From NCBI GenBank assembly GCA_023957245.1, contig JAMLHJ010000007.1, forward strand, positions 1 through 64,000: 64,000 nt of DNA, read 5' to 3'. Origin of the DNA: Chitinophagales bacterium. Lineage in GTDB: Bacteria; Bacteroidota; Bacteroidia; Chitinophagales; JADIYW01. Below, piece after piece: positions 53,317 through 62,885 of the stretch. A program made the translations under genes and the position numbers. Below the pieces are notes generated by a model. The model saw nothing but the letters and a program-made list of their open reading frames with translations, was not told where the DNA came from and made no database searches. Every line of letters begins with the position of its first letter. The stretch's first letter is position 1.

Positions 53317-54430
53317 TTTCAAAGAAATTCAAATAGTAGCATTTGCAGTTCCATATCCTGCCAATTATGGTGGGGTGATAGATGTATATTATAGATTGAA
53401 AACTTTCTTTGAGATGAATGTAAAAGTTCATCTTCATGCTTTTGTTTATGATGACCATCAACCAAGTGCTGAATTGGAAAGACTATGTGCTTCTGTTCAA
53501 TACTATAAGAGAGAAAATACTTATAAATATTTACAAAATTGGCCATATATCTTATCTTCTAGGTATAATAAGTTGTTGATAAATAGTGTGTTGAAGATTG
53601 GAAAGCCTGTTTTATTGGAAGGATTGCATACTTGTTTTTTAATTGAAGATTTAAAGGCGCATCAACTACCTTTTGTAATACGCATGCATAATATCGAATG
53701 GAAATATTATAGTTTCTTGGCAGAGTTAGAGCCTTCATTTGTAAAGAAAAAATATTTTTTAGAAGAAGCCAGACGTCTAAAGAAATTTGAGCAAAATATT
53801 TCCTCTTCAAAAATTATTGCAATTTCTGATAAAGATGCTGCTTATTTGAAAGAACTATATCCTTCCTCATCTATTCAGACGGTGATGCCTTTTCATGATT
53901 TTGATGTTTTAAATATTGTTGAAGGAATCGGTGATTATGCCATTTTTCATGGCAATCTTGCTATTAATGAAAATGAGAAGGCAGCAATAGATTTGGTTGA
54001 AAAAGTATTTTTAAACATAGATTATCCTTTGATAGTCGCTGGGAAAAATCCAACAAAAAGAGTAGCTCAAGCAGCTAATGCTTTTGTTCATAAAACTTTA
54101 GAAGCTAATCCGACAGAAAAATCGATGACTAGTTTGATGAAGCATGCGCATATCCATATTTTGCCTAATCGACAGCCTACAGGAATGAAGATTAAATGGG
54201 TCAATGCACTCTATACTGCAAGATTTATTATTGTTCACCCTGAGATTTTTCCTAATACAATTGAAGAAGCTGGAATTTATACATTTTCCTCTTTTCAGGA
54301 GATACAACAGTTGATACTTCGCTTGAAAGATATTTCTTTTACTCAGTCTATTTTGGAGAAAAGAAAAGCACTCATCTTAGAAAGGTATAACAATACACAG
54401 AATGCTAATAAGATATTGAGTTGGCTTTAG
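53303..54430 (+). CDS. Glycosyltransferase, GT-B fold (second of the pair)
   Basis: This 375-residue protein begins with IQIVAFAVPYPANYGGVIDVYYRLKTFFEM, the acceptor-binding glycine-rich loop of GT-B enzymes. It has FVIRMHNIEWKYYSFLAELE (HNIEW is typical of mannosyl/galactosyl-transferases of this group), and a second domain with AIFHGNLAINENEKAAIDLVEKVF, PLIVAGKNPTKRVAQAA and IHILPNRQPTGMKIKWVNALYTARF. No signal peptide is seen. It overlaps the upstream glycosyltransferase by 14 bp. The stop is 3 bp from the convergent permease gene. The precise sugar and acceptor cannot be inferred. Confidence 0.83.
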   Translation: MSNSDFKEIQIVAFAVPYPANYGGVIDVYYRLKTFFEMNVKVHLHAFVYDDHQPSAELERLCASVQYYKRENTYKYLQNWPYILSSRYNKLLINSVLKIGKPVLLEGLHTCFLIEDLKAHQLPFVIRMHNIEWKYYSFLAELEPSFVKKKYFLEEARRLKKFEQNISSSKIIAISDKDAAYLKELYPSSSIQTVMPFHDFDVLNIVEGIGDYAIFHGNLAINENEKAAIDLVEKVFLNIDYPLIVAGKNPTKRVAQAANAFVHKTLEANPTEKSMTSLMKHAHIHILPNRQPTGMKIKWVNALYTARFIIVHPEIFPNTIEEAGIYTFSSFQEIQQLILRLKDISFTQSILEKRKALILERYNNTQNANKILSWL

Positions 54431-54433
54431 TTT

Positions 54434-55660
54434 TTAATCGTATCTGATAGCTTTCAAAGGTGATACTTTTGAGATTATCATCGCAGGAAGCAATAAAATA
54501 AAAAGTGTAATTATTATTGTGAGCAAATTGATTCCTATAATTGACCACCATTCAAATAATACTGGAACTTCTTTAAAATAGTATGCAGATTCATCTAATT
54601 TTATGATTTTAAATGTGCTTTGTAACCAGCAAATAACCAAAGCAATAGTATTTCCAATAGCTAATCCGTATCCTAGAATAATCATTGCATTGTAAATAAA
54701 TATCTTCTTAATCTGTGCTTGAGTAGCTCCAATTGCCTTTAAAACACCTATCATTTTGGTTCTATCCAATATCAATATCATCAGAGCTGTAGTCATATTG
54801 AGCAATGCAACAATAAGCATCAGGATCAATACGAATATTTCATTTTTAACTAATAATTCTAGCCAGTCAAAGATATTGGTTTGGGTATCTCTGATATTAG
54901 TAGCATTATATTGTGCAGGAAGGTCATCATAGATGATTTGAGTGACATTTTTCAATTGTCCGATATCTTTGATTTTGATTTCATAACCACTGTATAGATT
55001 ATCTGTCCAATTGTTAATGTCTTGCAATATTTTTGCATCACCTAATGCGAAACGTGTATCATATTCTTCTAAACCAGTATGATATAAACCTACAACTTCA
55101 AATTTTCTCCCTATAGGTCTTCCTCCATCTTTGGCTAGGAAGTATATTATCAATGGATCTCCGACATTTACTGCTACACGCTTGGCTGTACTAGTAGATA
55201 TTAATATTTCTCTTGAAGTACTATCTTTTTGAAAATTTGGTACACGCCCCTCAGTAATATATGATTGTATAAAGTTCCAATCATATTTATAATTAACGCC
55301 TTTGAGGATTATTCCTTCCATTGCGTTTTTGGTTTTGATGATTCCAGCTTTATTAATATATGGTGCTGCAGTCCTCACTTCTTGAACAGAAAAGATAGAT
55401 TTTAAAAGTTTGGCATCTTCTGTGATAGGAGAGTTCTCATAAGAATCATTGTTTTGGAAACTCTCAATATGGATATGCCCCCAAAAACCAAAGACTTTTT
55501 CACGAATTTCTTTTGTAAATCCGCTTGCCATACATATAGCTACAACCATGGTGGCAACACTCAAAGAAGTCGAGAAAATAGCAATCTTCACTATGAATCT
55601 AGAAAAAGATTTTTTACTTCCCTGAGAAATCTGTTTAGCTATATACCAAGACGTATTCAA
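54434..55660 (-). CDS. ABC transporter permease, LolC/LolE-like (FtsX family)
   Basis: This 408-residue inner-membrane protein has an N-terminal helix (about 22-45) and a large periplasmic MacB-PCD-like domain (about 50-260). Three C-terminal helices form the FtsX core (LVKNEIFVLILMLIVALLNMTTALMILILDRTKMIGVLKAIGATQAQIKKIFIYNAMIILGYGLAIG... and two more). The LKAIGAT..QI coupling helix is diagnostic. This pattern is that of lipoprotein-releasing permeases (LolC/E), which extract lipoproteins for transfer to the outer membrane. The ATPase partner (LolD) is not adjacent. It is divergent from namZ with only a 34-bp gap. Confidence 0.87.
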   Translation of the reverse strand: MNTSWYIAKQISQGSKKSFSRFIVKIAIFSTSLSVATMVVAICMASGFTKEIREKVFGFWGHIHIESFQNNDSYENSPITEDAKLLKSIFSVQEVRTAAPYINKAGIIKTKNAMEGIILKGVNYKYDWNFIQSYITEGRVPNFQKDSTSREILISTSTAKRVAVNVGDPLIIYFLAKDGGRPIGRKFEVVGLYHTGLEEYDTRFALGDAKILQDINNWTDNLYSGYEIKIKDIGQLKNVTQIIYDDLPAQYNATNIRDTQTNIFDWLELLVKNEIFVLILMLIVALLNMTTALMILILDRTKMIGVLKAIGATQAQIKKIFIYNAMIILGYGLAIGNTIALVICWLQSTFKIIKLDESAYYFKEVPVLFEWWSIIGINLLTIIITLFILLLPAMIISKVSPLKAIRYD

Positions 55661-55694
55661 AAGTTTTTTATTTTAGTCTATCAATCGTAATCAA

Positions 55695-56897
55695 ATGTCT
55701 CGCAAGATAAATATTTTCAACTCCTTAATCTGTATATTCTTAGTCCTTTCTCCCTTAATTGTTAGGTGTCAGACTGTAACGCCTTTGTCTTCATCAAATA
55801 TTGTAATGGGAGCGGAGCAGTTAGACGTTTTGCTTCCATTGTTGAAAGATAAGAAAGTAGGCTTAGTGATTAATCAGACCTCAACGCTAGGAAATGTGCT
55901 TCTTTTGGATACTTTGGTTAAAAGAGGTGTAAATGTGACTGCTGCTTTTGCCCCAGAACACGGAGTAAGAGGTCAAGCAGATGCAGGCGCAAAAGTAGAT
56001 AATGAAAAAGATGTAAAAACAGGTGTTCCTATTTTCTCTATTTATGGGAAAAATAAGAAACCAAGCCCTGAGCAGCTTAAAAATATTGATGTCATCATCT
56101 TTGATATTCAAGATGTTGGTGCGAGATTCTATACTTATATATCCACTTTGCATTATGTGATGGAAGCAGCTGCTGAAAATTCCAAGAAAGTTATTGTCCT
56201 TGATCGCCCCAATCCCAATGGTCATTATGTGGATGGTCCTATATTAGAAAGTGAATATACATCTTTCGTAGGCATGCATCCGATTCCTATCGTTCATGGT
56301 ATGACAATAGGAGAATATGCTCAGATGATTAATGGTGAAAAATGGCTAAAGTCAGGAGTGAAATGTGATTTGAAAGTCATTAAAATGAAGAATTATGACC
56401 ATCATACATTTTATTTTTTACCGATAGCTCCATCACCTAATTTGCCCAATATGAAATCTATTTACCTATATCCTTCATTATGTCTTTTTGAAGGTACGCC
56501 TTATAGTGTGGGAAGAGGTACAAGTGCCCAGTTTCAATTGTGGGGTCATCCATTATCTGGAATAAAAGATACGACCTTTACTCCTGAAAGCAGACCAGGA
56601 GCAACACAACCGCCTTTATTGGGTAAGAAATCTTTTGGTAAATCATACACATCAATGAGCATCAGTGAATTGCAACATTATGGATTTTCATTGCAACCGA
56701 TATTAGAAGCTTACCATTCTTTCCAAGGTGATAGTTTTTTTAATTCATTTTTCCTCAAATTGTCTGGTACTAAAGAATTGGAAGAACAGATAAAAGCAGG
56801 ATTGACTGTAGATGAAATCAAGCAAACGTGGCAAGATGGTTTGAATGCATTTAAGAAAGTCCGTAAAAAATATTTATTATATCCTGATTTTGAATAA
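55695..56897 (+). CDS. namZ: Exo-beta-N-acetylmuramidase NamZ (DUF1343 family)
   Basis: This 400-residue exported protein has a signal peptide (first 25 residues). It matches the DUF1343 family, shown in Bacillus and Tannerella to be exo-N-acetylmuramidases that release MurNAc from peptidoglycan fragments. Family signatures are GLVINQTSTLG, AAFAPEHGVRGQADAGAKV, IDVIIFDIQDVGARFYTYISTL, VLDRPNPNGHYVDGPIL and IVHGMTIGEYAQMING. The C-terminal domain contains YSVGRGTSAQFQLWGHP. It points to peptidoglycan salvage or turnover in the periplasm. It is followed 2 bp later by lhgO. Confidence 0.88.
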   Translation: MSRKINIFNSLICIFLVLSPLIVRCQTVTPLSSSNIVMGAEQLDVLLPLLKDKKVGLVINQTSTLGNVLLLDTLVKRGVNVTAAFAPEHGVRGQADAGAKVDNEKDVKTGVPIFSIYGKNKKPSPEQLKNIDVIIFDIQDVGARFYTYISTLHYVMEAAAENSKKVIVLDRPNPNGHYVDGPILESEYTSFVGMHPIPIVHGMTIGEYAQMINGEKWLKSGVKCDLKVIKMKNYDHHTFYFLPIAPSPNLPNMKSIYLYPSLCLFEGTPYSVGRGTSAQFQLWGHPLSGIKDTTFTPESRPGATQPPLLGKKSFGKSYTSMSISELQHYGFSLQPILEAYHSFQGDSFFNSFFLKLSGTKELEEQIKAGLTVDEIKQTWQDGLNAFKKVRKKYLLYPDFE

Positions 56898-56899
56898 AG

Positions 56900-58099
56900 A
56901 TGGCACGCAAAAAGATTGCAATTATTGGTGCTGGATTAGTAGGCTTAGCAACAGCTTTGAAGTTAAAGGAATTAGTATCAGATATTGATATCATCATCCT
57001 TGAGAAAGAAAGAGAACCTGCTCTACATCAGAGTAGTCATAATAGTGGAGTCATTCATTCAGGGATTTATTATTCTCCTGATAGTCTGAAAGCGAAGAAT
57101 TGCATAAGAGGCTATAAGATGTTATTGGAGTTTTGCGATAAATATCATGTACCGTACAAGATTTGTGGTAAATTAATTGTTGCAACTCGTGAAAGTGAAT
57201 TGCCTCAATTGGATAAATTATATCAGCGTGCTCAATTAAATGGTTTGCAAAATGTGAAAATTTTAAATGCTGATGAAATAAAAGAGAAAGAGCCATATAT
57301 ACAAGCATTGTCAGCATTATGGGTTCCTCAGACTGGAATTATTGATTTTAAGGCATTAGCTCAGACAATAAATTTCTTGCTGAATAGACTGGGGGTGAAG
57401 ATTTTTTTTCATCAAGAAGTAAGAAAGATATCGTGTCTCTCCAATTTGTCCATTGAAACACAAGATTCGACTTATGAAGTTGATTATGCTATCAATTGTG
57501 CCGGATTATATTCAGATAGAATTGCTTTGATGACGGGTTTAAAATTGCAACACAAAATAGTTCCATTTAAAGGAGAATATTTTAAGATTATCTCAGAAGC
57601 AGCACAAAATATCAATGGTTTGGTATATCCAGTACCTAATCCCGAACTTCCATTTTTAGGTGTTCATATTACTCGAATGATGAGTGGAAAAGTAGAAGCT
57701 GGTCCCAATGCGATATTAGCTTTTAAGAGAGAAGGATATCGAAAGGGAGATTTTTCGTGGAGAGATTTTTTAGATAGTATCTTGTATTTAGGTTTTTGGA
57801 GAATGTTATTGAGATTTAAGAAAAATGGCTTTTCGGAATGGAAAAAATCTATGTCTAAAAATATATTTTTAAAATCTGTTCAAATGATGATGCCTTCATT
57901 GAAACTTGAGGATATAAGCCCATCGTTTTCAGGAGTGAGAGCTCAAGCTATCAGCCAAGATGGCAAATTGGAAGATGATTTTTTAATCATAAAAACAGCT
58001 CAAATGCTACATGTCTGCAATGCTCCTTCACCAGCTGCAACATCTTGCTTGTCTATTGGTCAATATATTGCCGAAGAAGTAAAATTAGCTATCGGATAA
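56900..58099 (+). CDS. lhgO: L-2-hydroxyglutarate oxidase
   Basis: This 399-residue FAD-dependent oxidoreductase of the DAO superfamily oxidises L-2-hydroxyglutarate to 2-oxoglutarate. The dinucleotide motif GAGLVGLATALKL is at 10-22, and the substrate-region signature SSHNSGVIHSGIYYSPDSLKAKNC near 45-68 is typical of LhgO. It also has GIIDFKALAQTI and the C-terminal FSGVRAQAISQDGKLEDDFLI. It starts 2 bp after namZ and so is co-translated with it, though the metabolic link between the two is unclear. Convergent with the lipid-kinase gene. Confidence 0.9.
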   Translation: MARKKIAIIGAGLVGLATALKLKELVSDIDIIILEKEREPALHQSSHNSGVIHSGIYYSPDSLKAKNCIRGYKMLLEFCDKYHVPYKICGKLIVATRESELPQLDKLYQRAQLNGLQNVKILNADEIKEKEPYIQALSALWVPQTGIIDFKALAQTINFLLNRLGVKIFFHQEVRKISCLSNLSIETQDSTYEVDYAINCAGLYSDRIALMTGLKLQHKIVPFKGEYFKIISEAAQNINGLVYPVPNPELPFLGVHITRMMSGKVEAGPNAILAFKREGYRKGDFSWRDFLDSILYLGFWRMLLRFKKNGFSEWKKSMSKNIFLKSVQMMMPSLKLEDISPSFSGVRAQAISQDGKLEDDFLIIKTAQMLHVCNAPSPAATSCLSIGQYIAEEVKLAIG

Positions 58100-58124
58100 T
58101 AGATAAAATATCAATCAGAATCAT

Positions 58125-59033
58125 TTATTTGAGCTTGAAATCAGGTGCTACAAGAAAATTTAATGCTTGTTTTTTGCAAGTCACTTCTATATAGTTTGTT
58201 TTCCCTTTGTAATCACCATCCATTTGAATACTTTCAATTTTATTGGTTCTGATTTTTACTATTTTTTTCACAGGATACCGTTCAATAAAATCTTGTTCAG
58301 CAATATTACCCCAAAATGCTTCTAATATCAGAAATGGAACTCTTAATCTATTAAAGTCCTTGATGATGGCTATCTCAAAAACACCATCATTGATAATACT
58401 TTCAGGACTAAATTCTACATTATAGCCTAATTGTCCAGTAGAAGTGATGAACACAGTATAAGCTTTGGTCTCTATCACTTGATGTTCATCGATTTCAATA
58501 TAGTATTGAGGTAAATCGTATGTTAAGGCAGTGCTTAACACACCACTTAAATATGCACCCACACCTCTAAAAGGAATTTTGTCAAACTGTTCAACTACTT
58601 TTGCATCATATCCTATTCCTGCAGCCATAAAGAAAGGTTGTCCGTTCAAAATACAAGCATCAATTTGAAATACTTTTCCAGTATTGATGAGCTGAATAGC
58701 TTTTTCAATATCATTTGGAATTTGCATTTTTCGAGCATTAGCATTGCCCGAGCCAGTAGGGATACTTGCTAATATGGTAGCTTTATTAAGTAGAACTTGT
58801 CCCACTTCGTTTTGTGTTCCATCACCACCTACAACAGCAATAATGTCAATTTTTTCTATTAAAGATTGTTGAGCAATTTTTATGGCATGGCCAGCAAATT
58901 TTGTGTAAAATATATCATAGTCAAATTGAGTTAAGTCAAGATTTCGCTCTACCATTCTCTTTTTGAATTTTACTCCAAATGTTCCTCCTGACTTTGGATT
59001 TACGATAAAACGAACTTTCTTTTTTTGACTCAT
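58125..59033 (-). CDS. Diacylglycerol kinase family lipid kinase
   Basis: This 302-residue protein has an N-terminal DAGK catalytic domain: RFIVNPKSGG at 8-17, the GGDGTQNEVGQ nucleotide loop near 76-86, and the SIPTGSGNANARKMQIP segment. The C-terminal beta-sandwich includes FFMAAGIGYDAKVVEQFD. It phosphorylates a lipid hydroxyl, possibly diacylglycerol or a sphingoid base as in some Bacteroidota; the substrate is unproven. It is the last gene of the minus-strand run beginning at exbB, 37 bp after the UbiA-like gene. Confidence 0.87.
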   Translation of the reverse strand: MSQKKKVRFIVNPKSGGTFGVKFKKRMVERNLDLTQFDYDIFYTKFAGHAIKIAQQSLIEKIDIIAVVGGDGTQNEVGQVLLNKATILASIPTGSGNANARKMQIPNDIEKAIQLINTGKVFQIDACILNGQPFFMAAGIGYDAKVVEQFDKIPFRGVGAYLSGVLSTALTYDLPQYYIEIDEHQVIETKAYTVFITSTGQLGYNVEFSPESIINDGVFEIAIIKDFNRLRVPFLILEAFWGNIAEQDFIERYPVKKIVKIRTNKIESIQMDGDYKGKTNYIEVTCKKQALNFLVAPDFKLK

Positions 59034-59070
59034 ATTTTTGATAGGATTGCAAATGTGTGATTAAAATTAT

Positions 59071-60063
59071 TTATATCAATTTAGTGAATTGAGCAATAAA
59101 ATTAAACATCTGATTGAAAATATGAGGAGCAGTTCCATTTCCAAAATAGAACATTGTAGCTATCCCTAATAAAATATGTATCTTTCCTGCAAGGCTCGCC
59201 CATTTGAATTGTTGGGGAACTTTAGCCCATATAACGAGTGTTATCTGAATCAGTAGTGGTAAAATCAACATTATTGTTGTGCCATAAAATGCAATAGATA
59301 CTGATGCAACTAAGAAATAATAATCGATAAGAAGTAAGATAGATAAAGTGATAAGTTGAAGTAAGAAAATCAATGTTTTGCTTGCTCTGATGCCTAAAAG
59401 AATAGGGAAGGTGGTGGCTCCTATTGAATCATCACCTTCAACATCTTGAATATCTTTAATAATCTCTCTTATTAAAGTAGTCAGGAAAGCAAATATTGCA
59501 TAGGATACAGATGCAAGCCCAATTCCTTGAGTGAATAGAACGACTACAGCTGGATCAAATTCATTAATCCTCAATTCATACATTGCAAGGAAAACTATCG
59601 GTAATGCTGTGCAAATAGCGATGACAACATTGCCTATTAAAAGCATTTTTTTAAATGTAGAAGCGTATAAGTAAAGTATCACTATGACTATCATTGGCAA
59701 CATAGATAACTTGATTTGCCTTGTGCTAAACATTAAAATAATACTGCCTATTATTCCTATTGTAGTCAAAATGAAATAAAAATTCATTGCAGATTTCTCA
59801 CTGATTGATTTACCGATAATGACAGATTGAGGTTTGTTGATTTGATCGGTATCTACATCGAATATATCATTGATAATGTATCCACTAGCAGTAACAGCTA
59901 ATGTCGTAAATAAAAGAATGTAGAAGGAAAATGTATCTAAATACGGTTTGAAGTCATATAGTTGATAGACTTGTACATCTATAATAAAATACCTAAACAA
60001 TAATAGTGTTAAAGCTACTATGATAATATTAATAGGTCGGATGAGTTTTAAATAATTAATCAT
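59071..60063 (-). CDS. UbiA-family prenyltransferase (geranylgeranylglycerol-phosphate geranylgeranyltransferase-like)
   Basis: This 330-residue protein has eight or nine membrane helices. The first aspartate-rich motif is NDIFDVDTDQINKPQSVIIG near 65-84, and the second is DIQDVEGDDSIGATTFPILLG near 195-215. Together they are the prenyl-diphosphate/Mg sites of UbiA enzymes. The pattern resembles bacterial homologues annotated as geranylgeranylglycerol-phosphate geranylgeranyltransferases rather than MenA. It overlaps the KdsC-like gene by 4 bp, the same association seen elsewhere in Bacteroidota. The acceptor is unproven. Confidence 0.85.
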   Translation of the reverse strand: MINYLKLIRPINIIIVALTLLLFRYFIIDVQVYQLYDFKPYLDTFSFYILLFTTLAVTASGYIINDIFDVDTDQINKPQSVIIGKSISEKSAMNFYFILTTIGIIGSIILMFSTRQIKLSMLPMIVIVILYLYASTFKKMLLIGNVVIAICTALPIVFLAMYELRINEFDPAVVVLFTQGIGLASVSYAIFAFLTTLIREIIKDIQDVEGDDSIGATTFPILLGIRASKTLIFLLQLITLSILLLIDYYFLVASVSIAFYGTTIMLILPLLIQITLVIWAKVPQQFKWASLAGKIHILLGIATMFYFGNGTAPHIFNQMFNFIAQFTKLI

Positions 60064-60578
60064 ATACTACTGGTATTCAGCCATTTATTTTTTCCTTTCA
60101 AAATAAATTCAATAATTTCTCGTACACAACCTCTTCCTCCTTCAAATTCAGAAATATAATGAGCCACAGCTTTGACTTCTGGTACGGCATCTTTTGGGCA
60201 AGTTGCTACACCTGACCATTTCATAGGAGCAATATCCAAGATGTCATCGCCCATATATAAAATATTTTCTTGAGCTATATTCTGCGATTCACAATATTGT
60301 TGTAGAACGGGTAATTTGTCTCTGATTTCGAGAAAGACAGGAATTTTGCCAATGCTTTGCAATCTTTTAGTCACTCCAATGGAATTGCCTCCTGAAATAA
60401 TTATGACTTTAATCTGCTCTTCTAATGCTCTTCTAAGTGCGTAACTATCTCTTATGTGCATGGTGCGTAAAAATTCTCCTTCAGAGGTACAGAGAATATC
60501 ATTGTTTGTTAATACTCCGTCAACATCGAGTACTATCAACTCAATATGAGCAAGTCGGTCAAAAAAATTGAATTTCAT
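60060..60578 (-). CDS. KdsC-like HAD phosphatase (3-deoxy-D-manno-octulosonate 8-phosphate phosphatase family)
   Basis: This 172-residue HAD superfamily type III phosphatase lacks a cap domain. Nucleophile motif ELIVLDVDGVLT (D18, D20) is followed by motif II VIIISGGNS, the lysine region, and motif IV ILYMGDDILDIAPM. Family members remove phosphate from Kdo-8-P during lipopolysaccharide core synthesis; related sugar phosphatases are possible. It overlaps the UbiA-like gene by 4 bp and follows folC by 20 bp. The size is standard for the family. Confidence 0.88.
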   Translation of the reverse strand: MKFNFFDRLAHIELIVLDVDGVLTNNDILCTSEGEFLRTMHIRDSYALRRALEEQIKVIIISGGNSIGVTKRLQSIGKIPVFLEIRDKLPVLQQYCESQNIAQENILYMGDDILDIAPMKWSGVATCPKDAVPEVKAVAHYISEFEGGRGCVREIIEFILKGKNKWLNTSSI

Positions 60579-60598
60579 TTATGCTCAAAAGTAATCAA

Positions 60599-61870
60599 TT
60601 ATAATATTTCACTGACAATAAAAAAACTACCTAATACTAAAATTAAATCATTTTCTTCGGCATCTTCAAGTGCTTTTTGATAAACAAGCTTAGGATTCTC
60701 GTTATAAAAATTGATAGGAATATTTTGTTTTTGAGCTATTGTTATTAAATCAGATAGAGGAAGTTTGCGGGGCAGTGGAGGTTCGCATAAATAGTAAGAA
60801 GTATTTTCTCGGGGTAGTAGTTCCAAAATGCTATTGACATCTTTATCTTTTACAGCTCCGTAAATAATTCTTAATTGCTTGAAAGCTTCCTTTGATAATT
60901 GTTTTCTTATCTCTCTAATTCCATCAATATTGTGACCTACATCTACAACTACTTTTGGGTGATTTTGTAAAGTCTGCCAACGCCCTTGAAACCCAGTATT
61001 TTGAAGTACATTTTTTAAACCATCAAAAACAGCTTTTTCTGTAATTGGCATATCTGAATAATAAGCCTTATAAACATCAATCGCAGAGAGGACGGTTGCA
61101 ATATTTTCAATTTGATAAGTAGCTGTTAATGGACATTCGAATTTGTTTTTTCCAATTTTATATTCTTGATTATCAATATACTGAATATCTTTATTAAAAT
61201 CTTTACTGTAATATATTGGAGCATGCTCTTTTAAAGATTTTTCTACAAAGACCTTAGCTGTTTCATTTTGATACAGTCCAATAACTACAGGTTTATTTTT
61301 CTTGATGATTCCTGCCTTTTCGAATGCAATTTCTTCTAAAGTATTGCCTAAAAATTGTTGATGATCGTATCCAATATTTGTAATAATACTCATGTCGGAT
61401 TGCACAACATTGGTCGAGTCTAATCTTCCTCCAAGACCGGTTTCAATAATGGCTATATCTGTCTTATTATCAACAAAATAAGCAAATGCCATAGCAACAG
61501 TTAATTCAAAAAATGAAGCTTGAATTTCATCTGCTTTAGTATTGAGAAGGCTATAATATTTCAATACATCATCTTGAGAAATCATCTCACCATTGATTCT
61601 TATTCTTTCTCTAAAATCTTTAAGGTGAGGTGAAGTATATAGTCCTGTTTTATATCCTGCCTCTTGAAATATTGATGCTAATAGGTTAGAAACCGAACCT
61701 TTACCATTTGTTCCAGCAATGTGTATGCATCTAAGGTTATTTTGTGGATGATGAACAACCTCACAAAGTTCCAAGGTATTGGATAAATCTGCTTTATATG
61801 CAGCGCCACCTATTCTGCTAAACATGGGGAGTCTAGCGAACATATCTTCGATGACCTTTTGGTAACTCAT
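60599..61870 (-). CDS. folC: Bifunctional folylpolyglutamate synthase/dihydrofolate synthase
   Basis: This Mur-ligase-fold enzyme adds glutamate to dihydropteroate and to folates. The 423-residue protein has the P-loop HIAGTNGKGSVSNLLAS near 50-66, YTSPHLKDFRERIRINGE near 78-95, IETGLGGRLDSTNVV near 140-155, and GYDHQQFLGNTLEEIAFEKAGI. The C-terminal domain carries VVDVGHNIDGIREI. All are diagnostic. It is separated by 5 bp from the TonB-like gene upstream, making it part of the exbB-exbD-tonB unit. The call is firm. Confidence 0.95.
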   Translation of the reverse strand: MSYQKVIEDMFARLPMFSRIGGAAYKADLSNTLELCEVVHHPQNNLRCIHIAGTNGKGSVSNLLASIFQEAGYKTGLYTSPHLKDFRERIRINGEMISQDDVLKYYSLLNTKADEIQASFFELTVAMAFAYFVDNKTDIAIIETGLGGRLDSTNVVQSDMSIITNIGYDHQQFLGNTLEEIAFEKAGIIKKNKPVVIGLYQNETAKVFVEKSLKEHAPIYYSKDFNKDIQYIDNQEYKIGKNKFECPLTATYQIENIATVLSAIDVYKAYYSDMPITEKAVFDGLKNVLQNTGFQGRWQTLQNHPKVVVDVGHNIDGIREIRKQLSKEAFKQLRIIYGAVKDKDVNSILELLPRENTSYYLCEPPLPRKLPLSDLITIAQKQNIPINFYNENPKLVYQKALEDAEENDLILVLGSFFIVSEIL

Positions 61871-61875
61871 AAAAA

Positions 61876-62880
61876 CTAATTGGTGTAATTGAATGTAATT
61901 CTACCAAACTGTTCATCAGCTCCTGCATCTGAAGCAGAAAATCTGATTTTCATTGCAGATTTTTTGGACAAGTCAATGAGGTAAGCATCATTGGTGGTTG
62001 AACCTTGTGAGGAGTATGAAGCATCAATCACACGACCTGTTTTGTCCACTTTTACTGTGATGATGACTTTTCCCAAAGCGTTTTGATTATTTACAATTTC
62101 TGGTTTGGATAAGATATTTCTTCCAGCTAAATTGTGGGATACAGAGCTTCCTTTACCTGACCCAGTGCCAGTACCCGTCCCTGTACCATGACCTCCGCCT
62201 GTGCCTCCACCAGAACCGCCAGTGCCATTGCCTCCATTCATACTTCCACTTGGGTTGCCTTGGTTGCCACCTGGTTTTGTATTGCCTTGACCTGATCCAG
62301 TGCCTGTTCCTCCAGTTCCTGAGCCATTATTAATATTATTAAGTCCGCCTTTCATTTTTTGAGCAAACTCTTCTTGCTCTTTACGTATTCTATCTTGTTC
62401 TGCCTTTATTTTAGCTTCTTGCTCTGCTTTGAGTTGTGCCTCTTTTCGTATTCTGTCTTGTTCAGCTTTTGCAGCTTTCTCTGCTTCTTTTTTCTGCTTT
62501 TCTATCGCTATTGCATCAGCATTAGTAGAAGTCATTGTATTATTGGGTGAGGTATTGACCTTTGGAGTTGTAGGAGTAGGAGTTTTTACAACAGGTGCTG
62601 TTACTTTAGGAGGAGCTACTGGGGTAGGAGCTACTTCTGGCTCAGCTGTAGCTTCTGGTTCAGAAGCAGCAGGAGTTCCCAATGAGGTATTGTCCTCGCC
62701 CAATCCAAATTCAGAGTTTCCAAAGTCCAATTCTATGCCTCCACCTCCAGGATCTACGTTATCTTCATATTTGATATTCCAGAAAAACAATAAGATGAAA
62801 AACAAAATAAAAATGATAATGGTATAAACCAAAGATTTCTTTTCGTTTCCAGAATGTTTTGTGAAAGATACCAGTGCCAT
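61876..62880 (-). CDS. TonB-like energy transducer
   Basis: This 334-residue protein has one N-terminal membrane helix (about 17-35). A Pro/Thr/Ala-rich periplasmic spacer (about 70-115) comes next, then a Lys/Glu/Ala-rich coiled coil (about 125-175). A Gly/Ser/Thr repeat region rich in GTGTG follows (about 185-245), then a C-terminal TonB-like domain beginning NILSKPEIVNNQNALGKVIITVKVDKTGRVIDASYSSQGSTTND. It follows exbD by 5 bp and so transduces proton-motive force to outer-membrane receptors such as the one at 40.8 kb (inference). The glycine-rich region is low in complexity and may vary in length between strains. Confidence 0.83.
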   Translation of the reverse strand: MALVSFTKHSGNEKKSLVYTIIIFILFFILLFFWNIKYEDNVDPGGGGIELDFGNSEFGLGEDNTSLGTPAASEPEATAEPEVAPTPVAPPKVTAPVVKTPTPTTPKVNTSPNNTMTSTNADAIAIEKQKKEAEKAAKAEQDRIRKEAQLKAEQEAKIKAEQDRIRKEQEEFAQKMKGGLNNINNGSGTGGTGTGSGQGNTKPGGNQGNPSGSMNGGNGTGGSGGGTGGGHGTGTGTGTGSGKGSSVSHNLAGRNILSKPEIVNNQNALGKVIITVKVDKTGRVIDASYSSQGSTTNDAYLIDLSKKSAMKIRFSASDAGADEQFGRITFNYTN

Positions 62881-62885
62881 AATTC

